Made by a program: the position numbers and the translations under genes. From positions 1 through 7,964 of the forward strand of contig JAFYYO010000041.1 of NCBI GenBank assembly GCA_017557475.1: a stretch of 7,964 nt of DNA, in the 5' to 3' direction. Shown in pieces: positions 1 through 5,802 of this stretch. The notes under the pieces are model-generated. The model did no database searches, was not told the origin of the DNA, and saw nothing but the letters and a program-made list of their open reading frames with translations. The stretch is from Bacteroidaceae bacterium (lineage in GTDB: Bacteria; Bacteroidota; Bacteroidia; Bacteroidales; Bacteroidaceae). Each line of letters opens with the position of its first letter. The first letter of the stretch is position 1.

Positions 1-996
1 ACCGAATGGCATGTGGAACTCGATGTCTGTCGCGGCATTTGCATAGTGCGCGAGCTTGTCATGATCGTGGAAACGATAGTTCTCTGCGCCGAAGCCGAGA
101 TTCTGATGCCACTTCATACGATATTCCTTCCACTTTGCAAACCAGTCGAGCTCCGTGCCTGGCTGGATGAAGAACTGCATCTCCATCTGCTCAAACTCAC
201 GCATGCGGAAGATGAATTGGCGGGCAACGATCTCGTTTCTAAAGGCCTTACCAATCTGGGCGATACCGAAAGGCAGCTTCATACGGCCGGTCTTTTGGAC
301 GTTGAGGTAGTTGACGAAGATGCCCTGAGCCGTTTCAGGACGCAGATAAATCGTGCTTGCACCATCGGCAGTACTGCCCATCTCGGTCTTGAACATGAGG
401 TTGAACTGGCGAACATCCGTCCAGTTGCGGGTTCCGCTGATGGGGCAGACGATTCCCTCGTCGAGGATGATCTGCTTGAGACCATCGAGGTCGATACCTC
501 CTTCGGCATTCATCACATCATGGAAACGCTGGTGCAGTTCGTCATACTTCTTTTGATTCTCGAGGACGCGCTCGTTTGTGGCACGGAACTTTGCCTCGTC
601 GAAGCTGTCGCCAAAGCGCTTCTGAGCCTTCTCAATTTCTTTCTGAATCTTGTCCTCATACTTAGCCATCTGCTCTTCAATCAGCACATCTGCACGATAA
701 CGCTTCTTCGAGTCGCGATTGTCGATGAGGGGATCGTTGAAGGCATCCACGTGTCCGCTTGCCTTCCAGGTAGTGGGGTGCATGAAGATGGCCGCGTCGA
801 TGCCCACGATATTCTCGTGAAGGAGCACCATACTCTGCCACCAATACTGCTTTATGTTGTTCTTCAGCTCGACGCCATTCTGCCCGTAATCGTAAACGGC
901 ACCAAGTCCGTCGTAGATATCACTTGAGGGAAAAACGAAGCCATACTCTTTGCAATGAGAGACTATCTTCTTGAAAACATCTTCTTGTTGAGCCAT
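1..996 (-). CDS. glyQS: Glycyl-tRNA synthetase, eukaryote-like single-chain type (N-terminal part; C-terminus beyond window)
   Basis: Charges tRNA-Gly with glycine in the cytoplasm (class II synthetase). Reading the minus strand from the ATG at 996 gives 332 uninterrupted codons to the window edge, starting MAQQEDVFKKIVSHCKEYGF. Family signatures visible: GAVYDYGQNGVELKNNIK (residues 32-49), the LRPETAQGIFVNY block (218-230), and class II motif 2 with FRNE at 252-255 followed by ARQFIFRMREFEQMEMQFF (258-276). Family members of this alpha2 type are usually a little over 500 residues, so about a third is missing, including motif 3 and the anticodon-binding domain. It is the homodimeric type, not the bacterial alpha/beta two-gene type. 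It is transcribed away from the por genes and is not functionally tied to them. A long open frame on the opposite strand is only its shadow. The identification is secure; the symbol follows the single-chain naming convention. Confidence 0.96.
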   Translation of the reverse strand, partial: MAQQEDVFKKIVSHCKEYGFVFPSSDIYDGLGAVYDYGQNGVELKNNIKQYWWQSMVLLHENIVGIDAAIFMHPTTWKASGHVDAFNDPLIDNRDSKKRYRADVLIEEQMAKYEDKIQKEIEKAQKRFGDSFDEAKFRATNERVLENQKKYDELHQRFHDVMNAEGGIDLDGLKQIILDEGIVCPISGTRNWTDVRQFNLMFKTEMGSTADGASTIYLRPETAQGIFVNYLNVQKTGRMKLPFGIAQIGKAFRNEIVARQFIFRMREFEQMEMQFFIQPGTELDWFAKWKEYRMKWHQNLGFGAENYRFHDHDKLAHYANAATDIEFHMPFG

Positions 997-1037
997 TTCT
1001 TTATACCTTAATTATATTATTGCGATTATTTTGCGTG

Positions 1038-1045
1038 CAAAGATA
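1038..1045 (-). promoter_or_regulatory. Candidate Bacteroidota -7 element for glyQS
   Basis: On the minus strand this reads TATCTTTG, an exact match to the TAnnTTTG -7 consensus of the Bacteroidota primary sigma factor. It ends 41 bases before the glyQS start. No good TTTG appears at the expected -33 distance; only a weak TTCTG-like stretch is present there. The leader between it and the start is AT-rich with no clear Shine-Dalgarno sequence, as is common in this phylum. Confidence 0.55.
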
Positions 1046-1127
1046 GCTATTTTTGCTGAAAGTTGGTGCAGAATCGGTACTTTTTCTTGTATAATGAAAC
1101 GCAGTTGCAAAAAAATCGCCGCTTTTC

Positions 1128-1158
1128 TTGGTAGGAAACGAAAGAAGTCGTACCTTTG
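1128..1158 (+). promoter_or_regulatory. Candidate Bacteroidota promoter for the lipoprotein gene
   Basis: TACCTTTG at 1151-1158 matches the TAnnTTTG -7 consensus exactly. A TTG at 1128-1130 lies 20 bases upstream, at the spacing expected for the -33 element. The -7 box ends 34 bases before the ATG at 1193, leaving a short A-rich leader. It is back to back with the candidate glyQS promoter about 105 bases away. Motif-based only. Confidence 0.6.
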
Positions 1159-1192
1159 TCTTACTTTGGTGTAATAAGACAACAAAACTGAT

Positions 1193-1885
1193 ATGAGAAA
1201 GAGTCTTTCCATGATATTTCTGACTTCTATGGCCGTTCTGATGATTGGTTGCGGCTCCAAGAAGTCGAAAGATAACAAGACGAGTGAAGGCAGCACGGAG
1301 CAAACGCTTGTGACCGAAGATGACTTCGTGTACACAGAACTCAAGAAGGTGCCTCTTCCTTGCGAGAAAGACTCGCTCTACAATGCATGGAAGCGAATTG
1401 GCGTTATCGAGTTGCAACGCAAGAAAACACTTGATTATAAGCAAAATACCCCCATCCTCTTCATCTCGACCGACCTTGATAAAGACGGCAATACGGAAGT
1501 CATCCTTCGTGGCGAACCGCCTTACGCAGCCATCTACACCATCACAAAAGACTCCCTCCACCTCATTACCTTCGTCGATCAAACACAAATGGGGCTCGCC
1601 ATTACGCCAGATGGCATCATCATCCGAGACGGCATAGGTGCCGACGGCTCCACCATCTCCGAGTTCATCAAACTGGAAAAGAGCAAGATAGTTGCTTCTG
1701 GAGCAATCCGCGAAACATTTGTCATCAAAGATAACGCAATGGTTTCGGCTGGCACCCATTACATGCTGAAGACCGACACGGCGATGGTAGAAGTCAGCAA
1801 GGAAGAGTATCAGGCAGTCGCACCCCAGCAGGAGGGGACCTACCTGGAAGACATCGAGGGCTGGGAAGACTTCAGGAAGCCTTAG
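1193..1885 (+). CDS. Hypothetical lipoprotein with an Asp-rich calcium-loop-like motif
   Basis: I do not recognise the family. The 230-residue product starts MRKSLSMIFLTSMAVLMIGC: a basic n-region, a hydrophobic core and a lipobox-like MIGC with Cys at residue 20, so signal peptidase II processing is likely. The sequence after the Cys (GSKKSKDNK) has lysines rather than the acidic run of the Bacteroidota surface-export signal, which argues weakly for a periplasm-facing protein. Residues 88-103 contain ILF-STDLDKDGNTEV: Asp94, Asp96, Asp98 and Glu102 resemble the D-x-D-x-D-G loop of EF-hand or FG-GAP/VCBS-type calcium sites. The rest looks like a beta-rich soluble domain. The C-terminal GTYLEDIEGWEDFRKP is acidic. 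The start is supported by the signal peptide and by the promoter-like element just upstream. It has its own promoter and lies 428 bases before porP, so it is probably not in the por operon; any link to secretion is unproven. Confidence 0.85.
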   Translation: MRKSLSMIFLTSMAVLMIGCGSKKSKDNKTSEGSTEQTLVTEDDFVYTELKKVPLPCEKDSLYNAWKRIGVIELQRKKTLDYKQNTPILFISTDLDKDGNTEVILRGEPPYAAIYTITKDSLHLITFVDQTQMGLAITPDGIIIRDGIGADGSTISEFIKLEKSKIVASGAIRETFVIKDNAMVSAGTHYMLKTDTAMVEVSKEEYQAVAPQQEGTYLEDIEGWEDFRKP

Positions 1886-1913
1886 ACAAATCTTTTACAA
1901 ACCGAAATCTTAG

Positions 1914-1928
1914 GAAAAATCTTTACAT
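1914..1928 (+). repeat. 15-bp direct repeat, copy 1
   Basis: GAAAAATCTTTACAT occurs here and again, identically, 265 bases downstream at 2179-2193. The two copies bracket the 22-bp repeat array. Copy 1 lies 28 bases after the lipoprotein stop codon. A looser relative (AAATCTTTTACA) lies just upstream at 1888-1899. Confidence 0.8.
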
Positions 1929-2040
1929 CGACAGACTTGCCGACTTTTTCCTCTATCCCTTTTGAGGAGGAGCACTTGGGCCATTCCGCCAACCAGCTAA
2001 TTATCAAGCGTTTGCATTTTAACCCTGCTGCTTTTGAAAA

Positions 2041-2150
2041 TTAAACGTGTTATGAAGGCAAATTAGACGTGTTATGTTGGCCATCATAACGTGTTAAATT
2101 GGCAAACTAGACGTGCCTAGTTGGCCAACTAGACGTGCCTAGTTTGGAAT
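2041..2150. repeat. Five-unit 22-bp tandem repeat with ACGTG cores
   Basis: ACGTG occurs at 2045, 2067, 2089, 2111 and 2133, exactly 22 bases apart each time. The units are 2041-2062, 2063-2084, 2085-2106, 2107-2128 and 2129-2150, with a rough consensus YTAGACGTGTTATGTTGGCAAA. Units 1-3 carry ACGTGTTA; units 4-5 carry ACGTGCCTAG. Around the core each unit is partly palindromic (for example TAAC-GT-GTTA in unit 3), and the junction of units 4 and 5 forms a perfect 16-bp palindrome, CTAGTTGGCCAACTAG (2117-2132). The period is about two DNA helical turns, so repeated sites would face one side of the helix. Units are similar but not identical, so this is not a CRISPR (no spacers). Function is unknown; candidates are an operator array for porP or a dispersed genomic repeat. 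Confidence 0.85.
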
Positions 2151-2178
2151 CGCAACCTGAGAAATCGTAAAACTTGGT

Positions 2179-2193
2179 GAAAAATCTTTACAT
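2179..2193 (+). repeat. 15-bp direct repeat, copy 2
   Basis: Identical to GAAAAATCTTTACAT at 1914-1928. This copy runs into TTTTC, giving the near -7-like TACATTTT at 2189-2196, about 120 bases before the porP start. Confidence 0.8.
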
Positions 2194-2313
2194 TTTCTGC
2201 ACATCTATTGAAGGCAGAAGACTAAGACAAAGAGTAAAAAAATGCTGCTTCCAACAAAATTATACATTATTATACACAATAAACTCACATTATATATCGT
2301 TATTAAAGACAGG

Positions 2314-3252
2314 ATGAAAAGACTGCTCTGGATAGGTATGCTCTTCGTGCCCCTTGCAATAAGGGCACAGTTCGACGCGGCGTTTACCAACACCTGGGCG
2401 TTGCAGTCCTACTACAACCCTGCAGCGGCGGGGCTTGACAGCAAGTTGAATGTAATTGGAATGTACAGCCTCCAGATGGTGGGCTACGAGGGTGCACCGA
2501 AGACAATGGTCATCAATGCCGACATGCCTCTGTTCTTCGTCGGACCGAAGCACGGCGTTGGCGCAGCCTTCCTCAACGACGGAATCGGAGCGTTCAGCAA
2601 TAAGAAGATACAACTTCAGTACGCTTTCCATCAGAAATTCCTCGGCGGCAGAGCCAGCATCGGCATTCGTCCGGCACTGCTCATGGTGGGATTCAACGGC
2701 TCAGAACTCGATTTGAACGACCCCAGCGACCCTGCCTTTGCCTCGAACGACATTAAAGGAAACGCTTTCGACCTCGACGCCGGAATTCGCTACACCTACA
2801 AAAAACTCTGGTATGCCGGCGTAAGTGCCATCCATCTGCTCGGTCCGACCATCAAGTTGGGCGACGACAAGACGCACGAAATCACGATTGATCCGACATT
2901 CATGGTGCAAGGCGGCTACAACTACTCGTTCCGTCAGCCCCGATACAAGCTGGCACTGGACGCGATGGTACGCTCCGACCTGCTGAACTGGAGAGGCGAC
3001 ATCAACGCCCGACTCATGTACGACGGCGAAAAACACAAGCTCTACGGAGGCCTCATGTACAGCCCCACCATCAGCGTCGGCCTGCTCCTGGGCTTCGACT
3101 TCCACGGCATCAACATCGGCTACTCCTACGAAGTCTATACCGGCGGCGTGGGAGCGCTGAACGGAACACACGAAATACTCATCGGATATCAACACGACCT
3201 GGACGTTTACAAAAAAGGAAAGAACCTCCACAAGTCAGTAAGAATACTATAA
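2314..3252 (+). CDS. porP: T9SS PorP/SprF-family outer-membrane protein PorP
   Basis: Outer-membrane beta-barrel component of the type IX secretion system. I place the start at 2314 rather than the in-frame ATG at 2242 because 2314 gives a clean Sec signal peptide, MKRLLWIGMLFVPLAIRA, with probable cleavage after Ala18 before Gln19. The upstream extension is AT-rich and does not resemble a signal sequence. The product is 312 residues, about the usual PorP/SprF length. Family hallmarks: YNPAAAG (34-40) near the mature N-terminus, the DLDAGIRYTYKKLWYAGVSA block (153-172), many alternating hydrophobic/polar strands, and a C-terminal YKKGKNLHKSVRIL ending typical of the family. It is the first gene of the porPKLMN order, the same order as in Porphyromonas gingivalis, and lies 51 bases before porK. 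The long AT-rich leader lacks a Shine-Dalgarno sequence. Many Bacteroidota carry several PorP-like paralogues, but the position beside porK makes this the core copy. Confidence 0.93.
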   Translation: MKRLLWIGMLFVPLAIRAQFDAAFTNTWALQSYYNPAAAGLDSKLNVIGMYSLQMVGYEGAPKTMVINADMPLFFVGPKHGVGAAFLNDGIGAFSNKKIQLQYAFHQKFLGGRASIGIRPALLMVGFNGSELDLNDPSDPAFASNDIKGNAFDLDAGIRYTYKKLWYAGVSAIHLLGPTIKLGDDKTHEITIDPTFMVQGGYNYSFRQPRYKLALDAMVRSDLLNWRGDINARLMYDGEKHKLYGGLMYSPTISVGLLLGFDFHGINIGYSYEVYTGGVGALNGTHEILIGYQHDLDVYKKGKNLHKSVRIL

Positions 3253-3257
3253 TAAAT

Positions 3258-3283
3258 CCTAGGAACGCCTAGGGGAACCTAGG
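3258..3283. repeat. Three CCTAGG palindromes in 10-bp register between porP and porK
   Basis: CCTAGG lies at 3258-3263, 3268-3273 and 3278-3283, with a degraded fourth (CCTATA) at 3287-3292. The spacers are AACG and GGAA. Because CCTAGG is self-complementary, copies 1 and 2 could pair around an AACG loop, or copies 2 and 3 around GGAA (a GNRA-class tetraloop), as mutually exclusive 6-bp hairpins in the mRNA. No T-run follows, so it is not a classical terminator. It ends 20 bases before the porK start and could affect processing or translation. The role is inferred. Confidence 0.75.
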
Positions 3284-3303
3284 AAACCTATAAACAATTA
3301 AAT

Positions 3304-4827
3304 ATGAAGACAAAAAGTCTGCTTTTAGTAGGTGCGGCAATAGGCTGCATGGTCTTGGCCTCCTGCCTCGGTTCGAGCTCCTCGGCAAATGCCGTCGGAG
3401 GCGAAGTGACAGGAGCAAAAGGCTCCTCCTTCTCGGAACCAACCCCCTTCGGAATGGTTCCCGTACACAAAGGCTCACTCAAGATTGGTCTCGAGAAGAA
3501 CGATACACTGTGGGGCACAGAGTTTCCTCTGCGCGACATCAGCGTAGATGGCTTCTGGATGGACCAACACGAGGTAAGCAACGCAAAGTATCGTCAGTTC
3601 GTCAACTGGGTGCGTGACAGCATCATTCGCGAGCGTCTGGCCGATCCCGCCTTTGGTGGCGATGAAACATACAAGATTGAAGAGGACAAGGAAGGCAACC
3701 CCATCACGCCTCACCTCGACTGGAGCAAGAGCATTCCATGGCGCAAAGCCAACGAGGATGAAGACCGCGCCATCCAAAGCGTCTACGTCATACATCCCAT
3801 CGACGGCACGAAGATGCTCGACGCAAGCCAGATGAACTATCGCTACGAAATCTATGATTACGTGGCAGCAGCACAGCGTAAGTACCGCCTCAACCCAGAA
3901 GAGCGCGACCTCAACACTGACCATCCTGTCAACAACGAGCAGGTCATCATCAGCAAGGACACAGCTTGGATCGACGACGACGGCAAGATCATCCGCCAGA
4001 CCATCACGCGTCCCCTGTCCGGTCCATGGGACTTCCTGAACACATACATTGTTAATATATATCCCGACACCACTTGCTGGGTGAACGACTTCCATAATGC
4101 CGACAACGAACGCTACATGAAGCTCTACTTCTCGAACCCAGCCTTCGACGACTACCCGGTAGTGGGCGTCAGCTGGGAACAAGCGAATGCTTTCTGCGCA
4201 TGGCGTACCAACTTCCTCATGAAGGGCTTGGGCGGCTATGCGAAACAGATACAGCGTTATCGTCTGCCAAGTGAAGTGGAATGGGAATACGCTGCTCGTG
4301 GCAAGGAAGGTAACCCCTTCCCATGGGAAAGCCCAGATGTCAAGAGCGACAAGGGATGCTTCTATGCCAACTTCAAGCCCGATCGTGGAAACTACACAAA
4401 GGACGGCTCCCTCATCACTTGCAAGTGCGGCATCTTCTCGGCCAACAGCAACGGCTTGTATGATATGGCAGGTAACGTAGCCGAATGGACAAGTACCGTC
4501 TATACAGAAGCCGGCGTAGAAAGCATGGCAGACATGAACCCGGAACTCTCCTACAATGCCGCCAAGGAAGACCCCTACCGCCTGAAGAAGAAATCTGTAC
4601 GTGGCGGCTCATGGAAAGACCCTGAGAGTATGATACGAAGCGCCTGGCGTTCTTATGAATATCAAAACCAACCTCGATGCTTCATAGGCTTCCGTTGCGT
4701 TCGCACAATGGTGAATGACAAACCCACAGCCAACAAGGCAAGCAGCAGCTCGGCCAAAGGAAGCAGCAGAAGTTCAAGGGCATCTTCGTCCGGACAGACG
4801 CTCAGCACGCGCAAAACACGTCGCTAA
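3304..4827 (+). CDS. porK: T9SS outer-membrane lipoprotein PorK (GldK family, FGE/SUMF1 fold)
   Basis: Outer-membrane lipoprotein that, with PorN, builds the large periplasmic ring of the type IX secretion system. The 507-residue product starts with a lipoprotein signal, lipobox LASC with Cys21, followed by a Ser-rich linker. From about residue 45 to 472 it has a formylglycine-generating-enzyme-like fold: the start GMVPVHKGSLKIG (49-61), ISVDGFWMDQHEVSNAKYRQF, VVGVSWEQANAFCAW, RYRLPSEVEWEYAARG, GLYDMAGNVAEWTS, RGGSW at 433-437 and GFRCVRT near the end. The segment between about residues 95 and 265 is larger than in typical FGE enzymes, as in GldK proteins. The two catalytic cysteines of true FGE fall, by eye alignment after RGGSW, on Asp439 and Ile444, so a structural rather than catalytic role is expected. 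Residues 477-507 form a Ser/Arg/Lys-rich low-complexity tail. The ATG at 3304 is set by the lipoprotein signal. It is 45 bases before porL; I see nothing notable in that gap. Confidence 0.95.
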   Translation: MKTKSLLLVGAAIGCMVLASCLGSSSSANAVGGEVTGAKGSSFSEPTPFGMVPVHKGSLKIGLEKNDTLWGTEFPLRDISVDGFWMDQHEVSNAKYRQFVNWVRDSIIRERLADPAFGGDETYKIEEDKEGNPITPHLDWSKSIPWRKANEDEDRAIQSVYVIHPIDGTKMLDASQMNYRYEIYDYVAAAQRKYRLNPEERDLNTDHPVNNEQVIISKDTAWIDDDGKIIRQTITRPLSGPWDFLNTYIVNIYPDTTCWVNDFHNADNERYMKLYFSNPAFDDYPVVGVSWEQANAFCAWRTNFLMKGLGGYAKQIQRYRLPSEVEWEYAARGKEGNPFPWESPDVKSDKGCFYANFKPDRGNYTKDGSLITCKCGIFSANSNGLYDMAGNVAEWTSTVYTEAGVESMADMNPELSYNAAKEDPYRLKKKSVRGGSWKDPESMIRSAWRSYEYQNQPRCFIGFRCVRTMVNDKPTANKASSSSAKGSSRSSRASSSGQTLSTRKTRR

Positions 4828-4872
4828 TACAACCCACATCAGCAAATAATTCATCAGAAAAGACACAAAGAT

Positions 4873-5742
4873 ATGAATCCCATAGCTAAATTGCAAAAAT
4901 GGATGGACTCGCCATCCGGCCAAGTATTTATGAATTACGCCTACAGCTGGGGTGCTGCAGTCGTGGTTTTAGGTGCATTGTTCAAACTGACGCACATTCC
5001 CGGAGCCAATCTGATACTGTTCATCAGTATGATCACAGAGGTGTTGGTCTTCTTCATCTCCGGTTTCGAGAAGACATACGAGAAAGTTCCTCATGCCGAA
5101 GGCGACGCTGCTGTTGTCGGCGGACAGGCAATCGTAGTGGCAGGCGGCACACCTCTTCCTGAAGGTGCTGAAGTGCCTGAAGGTCCCATCGTCATCGGTG
5201 GTGGAGGTCCCGCAGTGATTGGCGGAGGCGGAGTAGCCGCAGCTAGTGGTCCTATCGACCCAGATGCTCTGGCAGCAGGAACAGGTCTCAGCGCAGCTGC
5301 AGCCAACCTTGCAGCAGCAGGTCAGGCAGCCGCTCAGGCACAGCTCGCTCTCGAGCAGATACAGAACGGCGGTCCTACCATCGACGCCAACCAAATCAAA
5401 GCTACCGACCCCGCTACCGTCGAGGAGGCCATTACCAACTATGCCGAGGTACTGCAAGAGCTTACCGAAGTCTTCGGTCGCGTCAAGAAGCAGGCAGAAC
5501 GCATGTCCACAGACAGCGAAGAGATGGAGAACCTCAACCGCTCTATCACAGGTATTGCCACCGTTTACGAGCTTCAGTTGCGCAACATCAGCAAGCAAGT
5601 CAGCACCATCGAGCAGATTGATGAGCAGACGCGCCGTATGGCTCAGCAAATCGAGGAACTCAACAACGTCTATGCACGCATGATTAAGGCCCTCACTGTC
5701 AATATGAAGACTGTGCCGGGCACTGAGGAAAGCGAGAATTAA
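4873..5742 (+). CDS. porL: T9SS inner-membrane motor protein PorL (GldL family)
   Basis: Stator-like inner-membrane part of the proton-driven T9SS motor; a PorL/GldL pentamer surrounds two PorM/GldM transmembrane helices. The 289-residue product has two N-terminal membrane helices, about residues 20-39 and 45-64, and no signal peptide, then a large cytoplasmic region. The titratable residues described for Flavobacterium GldL (Y13, K27, H30, E49, E59) can be matched by spacing to Y24, K38, H41, E56 and E66 here, with E56 inside the second helix (ISMITEVLVFF). Residues 78-165 are unusual low-complexity sequence: Gly-rich with VIGGGG twice (107-112, 115-120), then an Ala-rich run (132-161). Residues about 182-280 are charged and heptad-like, likely coiled coil. 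It is longer than Flavobacterium GldL, mainly through this cytoplasmic part. It sits between porK and porM, 60 bases before porM. No Shine-Dalgarno sequence is evident. Confidence 0.94.
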   Translation: MNPIAKLQKWMDSPSGQVFMNYAYSWGAAVVVLGALFKLTHIPGANLILFISMITEVLVFFISGFEKTYEKVPHAEGDAAVVGGQAIVVAGGTPLPEGAEVPEGPIVIGGGGPAVIGGGGVAAASGPIDPDALAAGTGLSAAAANLAAAGQAAAQAQLALEQIQNGGPTIDANQIKATDPATVEEAITNYAEVLQELTEVFGRVKKQAERMSTDSEEMENLNRSITGIATVYELQLRNISKQVSTIEQIDEQTRRMAQQIEELNNVYARMIKALTVNMKTVPGTEESEN

Positions 5743-5763
5743 AGGACTTTGAGCGAATCAGAG

Positions 5764-5790
5764 TATTCAGAATAATCCGATTATTCAGAA
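5764..5790. repeat. Hairpin and 9-bp direct repeat between porL and porM
   Basis: GAATAAT (5770-5776), CCG (5777-5779) and ATTATTC (5780-5786) form a perfect 7-bp inverted repeat with a 3-base loop. Overlapping it, TATTCAGAA occurs twice, at 5764-5772 and 5782-5790, 18 bases apart. The stem is AT-rich and weak as RNA and no T-run follows, so it is unlikely to be a terminator. It could be a protein-binding or mRNA-processing site, or chance in AT-rich DNA. Confidence 0.55.
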
Positions 5791-5802
5791 AGCAATAAAA
5801 CA

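Larger units (their letters stand above)
1886..2313. other. 428-base gene-free region between the lipoprotein gene and porP
   Basis: No credible coding sequence or RNA gene is seen. The region contains, in order, one copy of a 15-bp direct repeat, a stretch without recognisable features (about 1930-2018), a 22-bp tandem repeat array (2041-2150) perhaps preceded by one decayed unit (2019-2040), the second 15-bp repeat copy, and a strongly AT-rich leader (about 2255-2306) before porP. No strong intrinsic terminator follows the lipoprotein gene. The best -7-like sequence near porP is TACATTTT at 2189-2196, one mismatch from TAnnTTTG, but no TTG sits at the proper distance, so I do not call a promoter. 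In Porphyromonas gingivalis the por genes are controlled through PorX/PorY and sigma factor SigP; a SigP-type promoter here would not need the housekeeping consensus. Confidence 0.7.

Noticed and set aside
13..927. Long plus-strand open frame of 304 codons
   Set aside because: It is antisense to glyQS, whose frame has unmistakable class II synthetase motifs; the plus-strand product resembles no protein and is a shadow.
1001..1759. 252-codon minus-strand open frame over the lipoprotein gene and the divergent promoter region
   Set aside because: It overlaps the lipoprotein gene, crosses both promoter elements and has no recognisable features.
1928..1970. Intrinsic terminator after the lipoprotein gene
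   Set aside because: Only very weak stems are seen (TCG/CGA before a short T-run at 1928-1948; TCCTC/GAGGA with a 10-base loop at 1949-1968), and neither has a convincing stem plus T-run.
2041..2150. CRISPR array
   Set aside because: The repeats are contiguous 22-bp units without unique spacers, and no cas genes are present.
1914..2193. Insertion sequence or MITE bounded by target-site duplications
   Set aside because: The 15-bp direct repeats suggested it, but no terminal inverted repeats or transposase remnant is visible between them.
2242..2313. Upstream in-frame ATG that would extend PorP by 24 residues
   Set aside because: The extension is encoded by AT-rich leader DNA and would bury the clear signal peptide beginning at 2314.
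3475..4182. 235-codon minus-strand open frame
   Set aside because: Antisense to the strongly supported porK frame; composition of a shadow.
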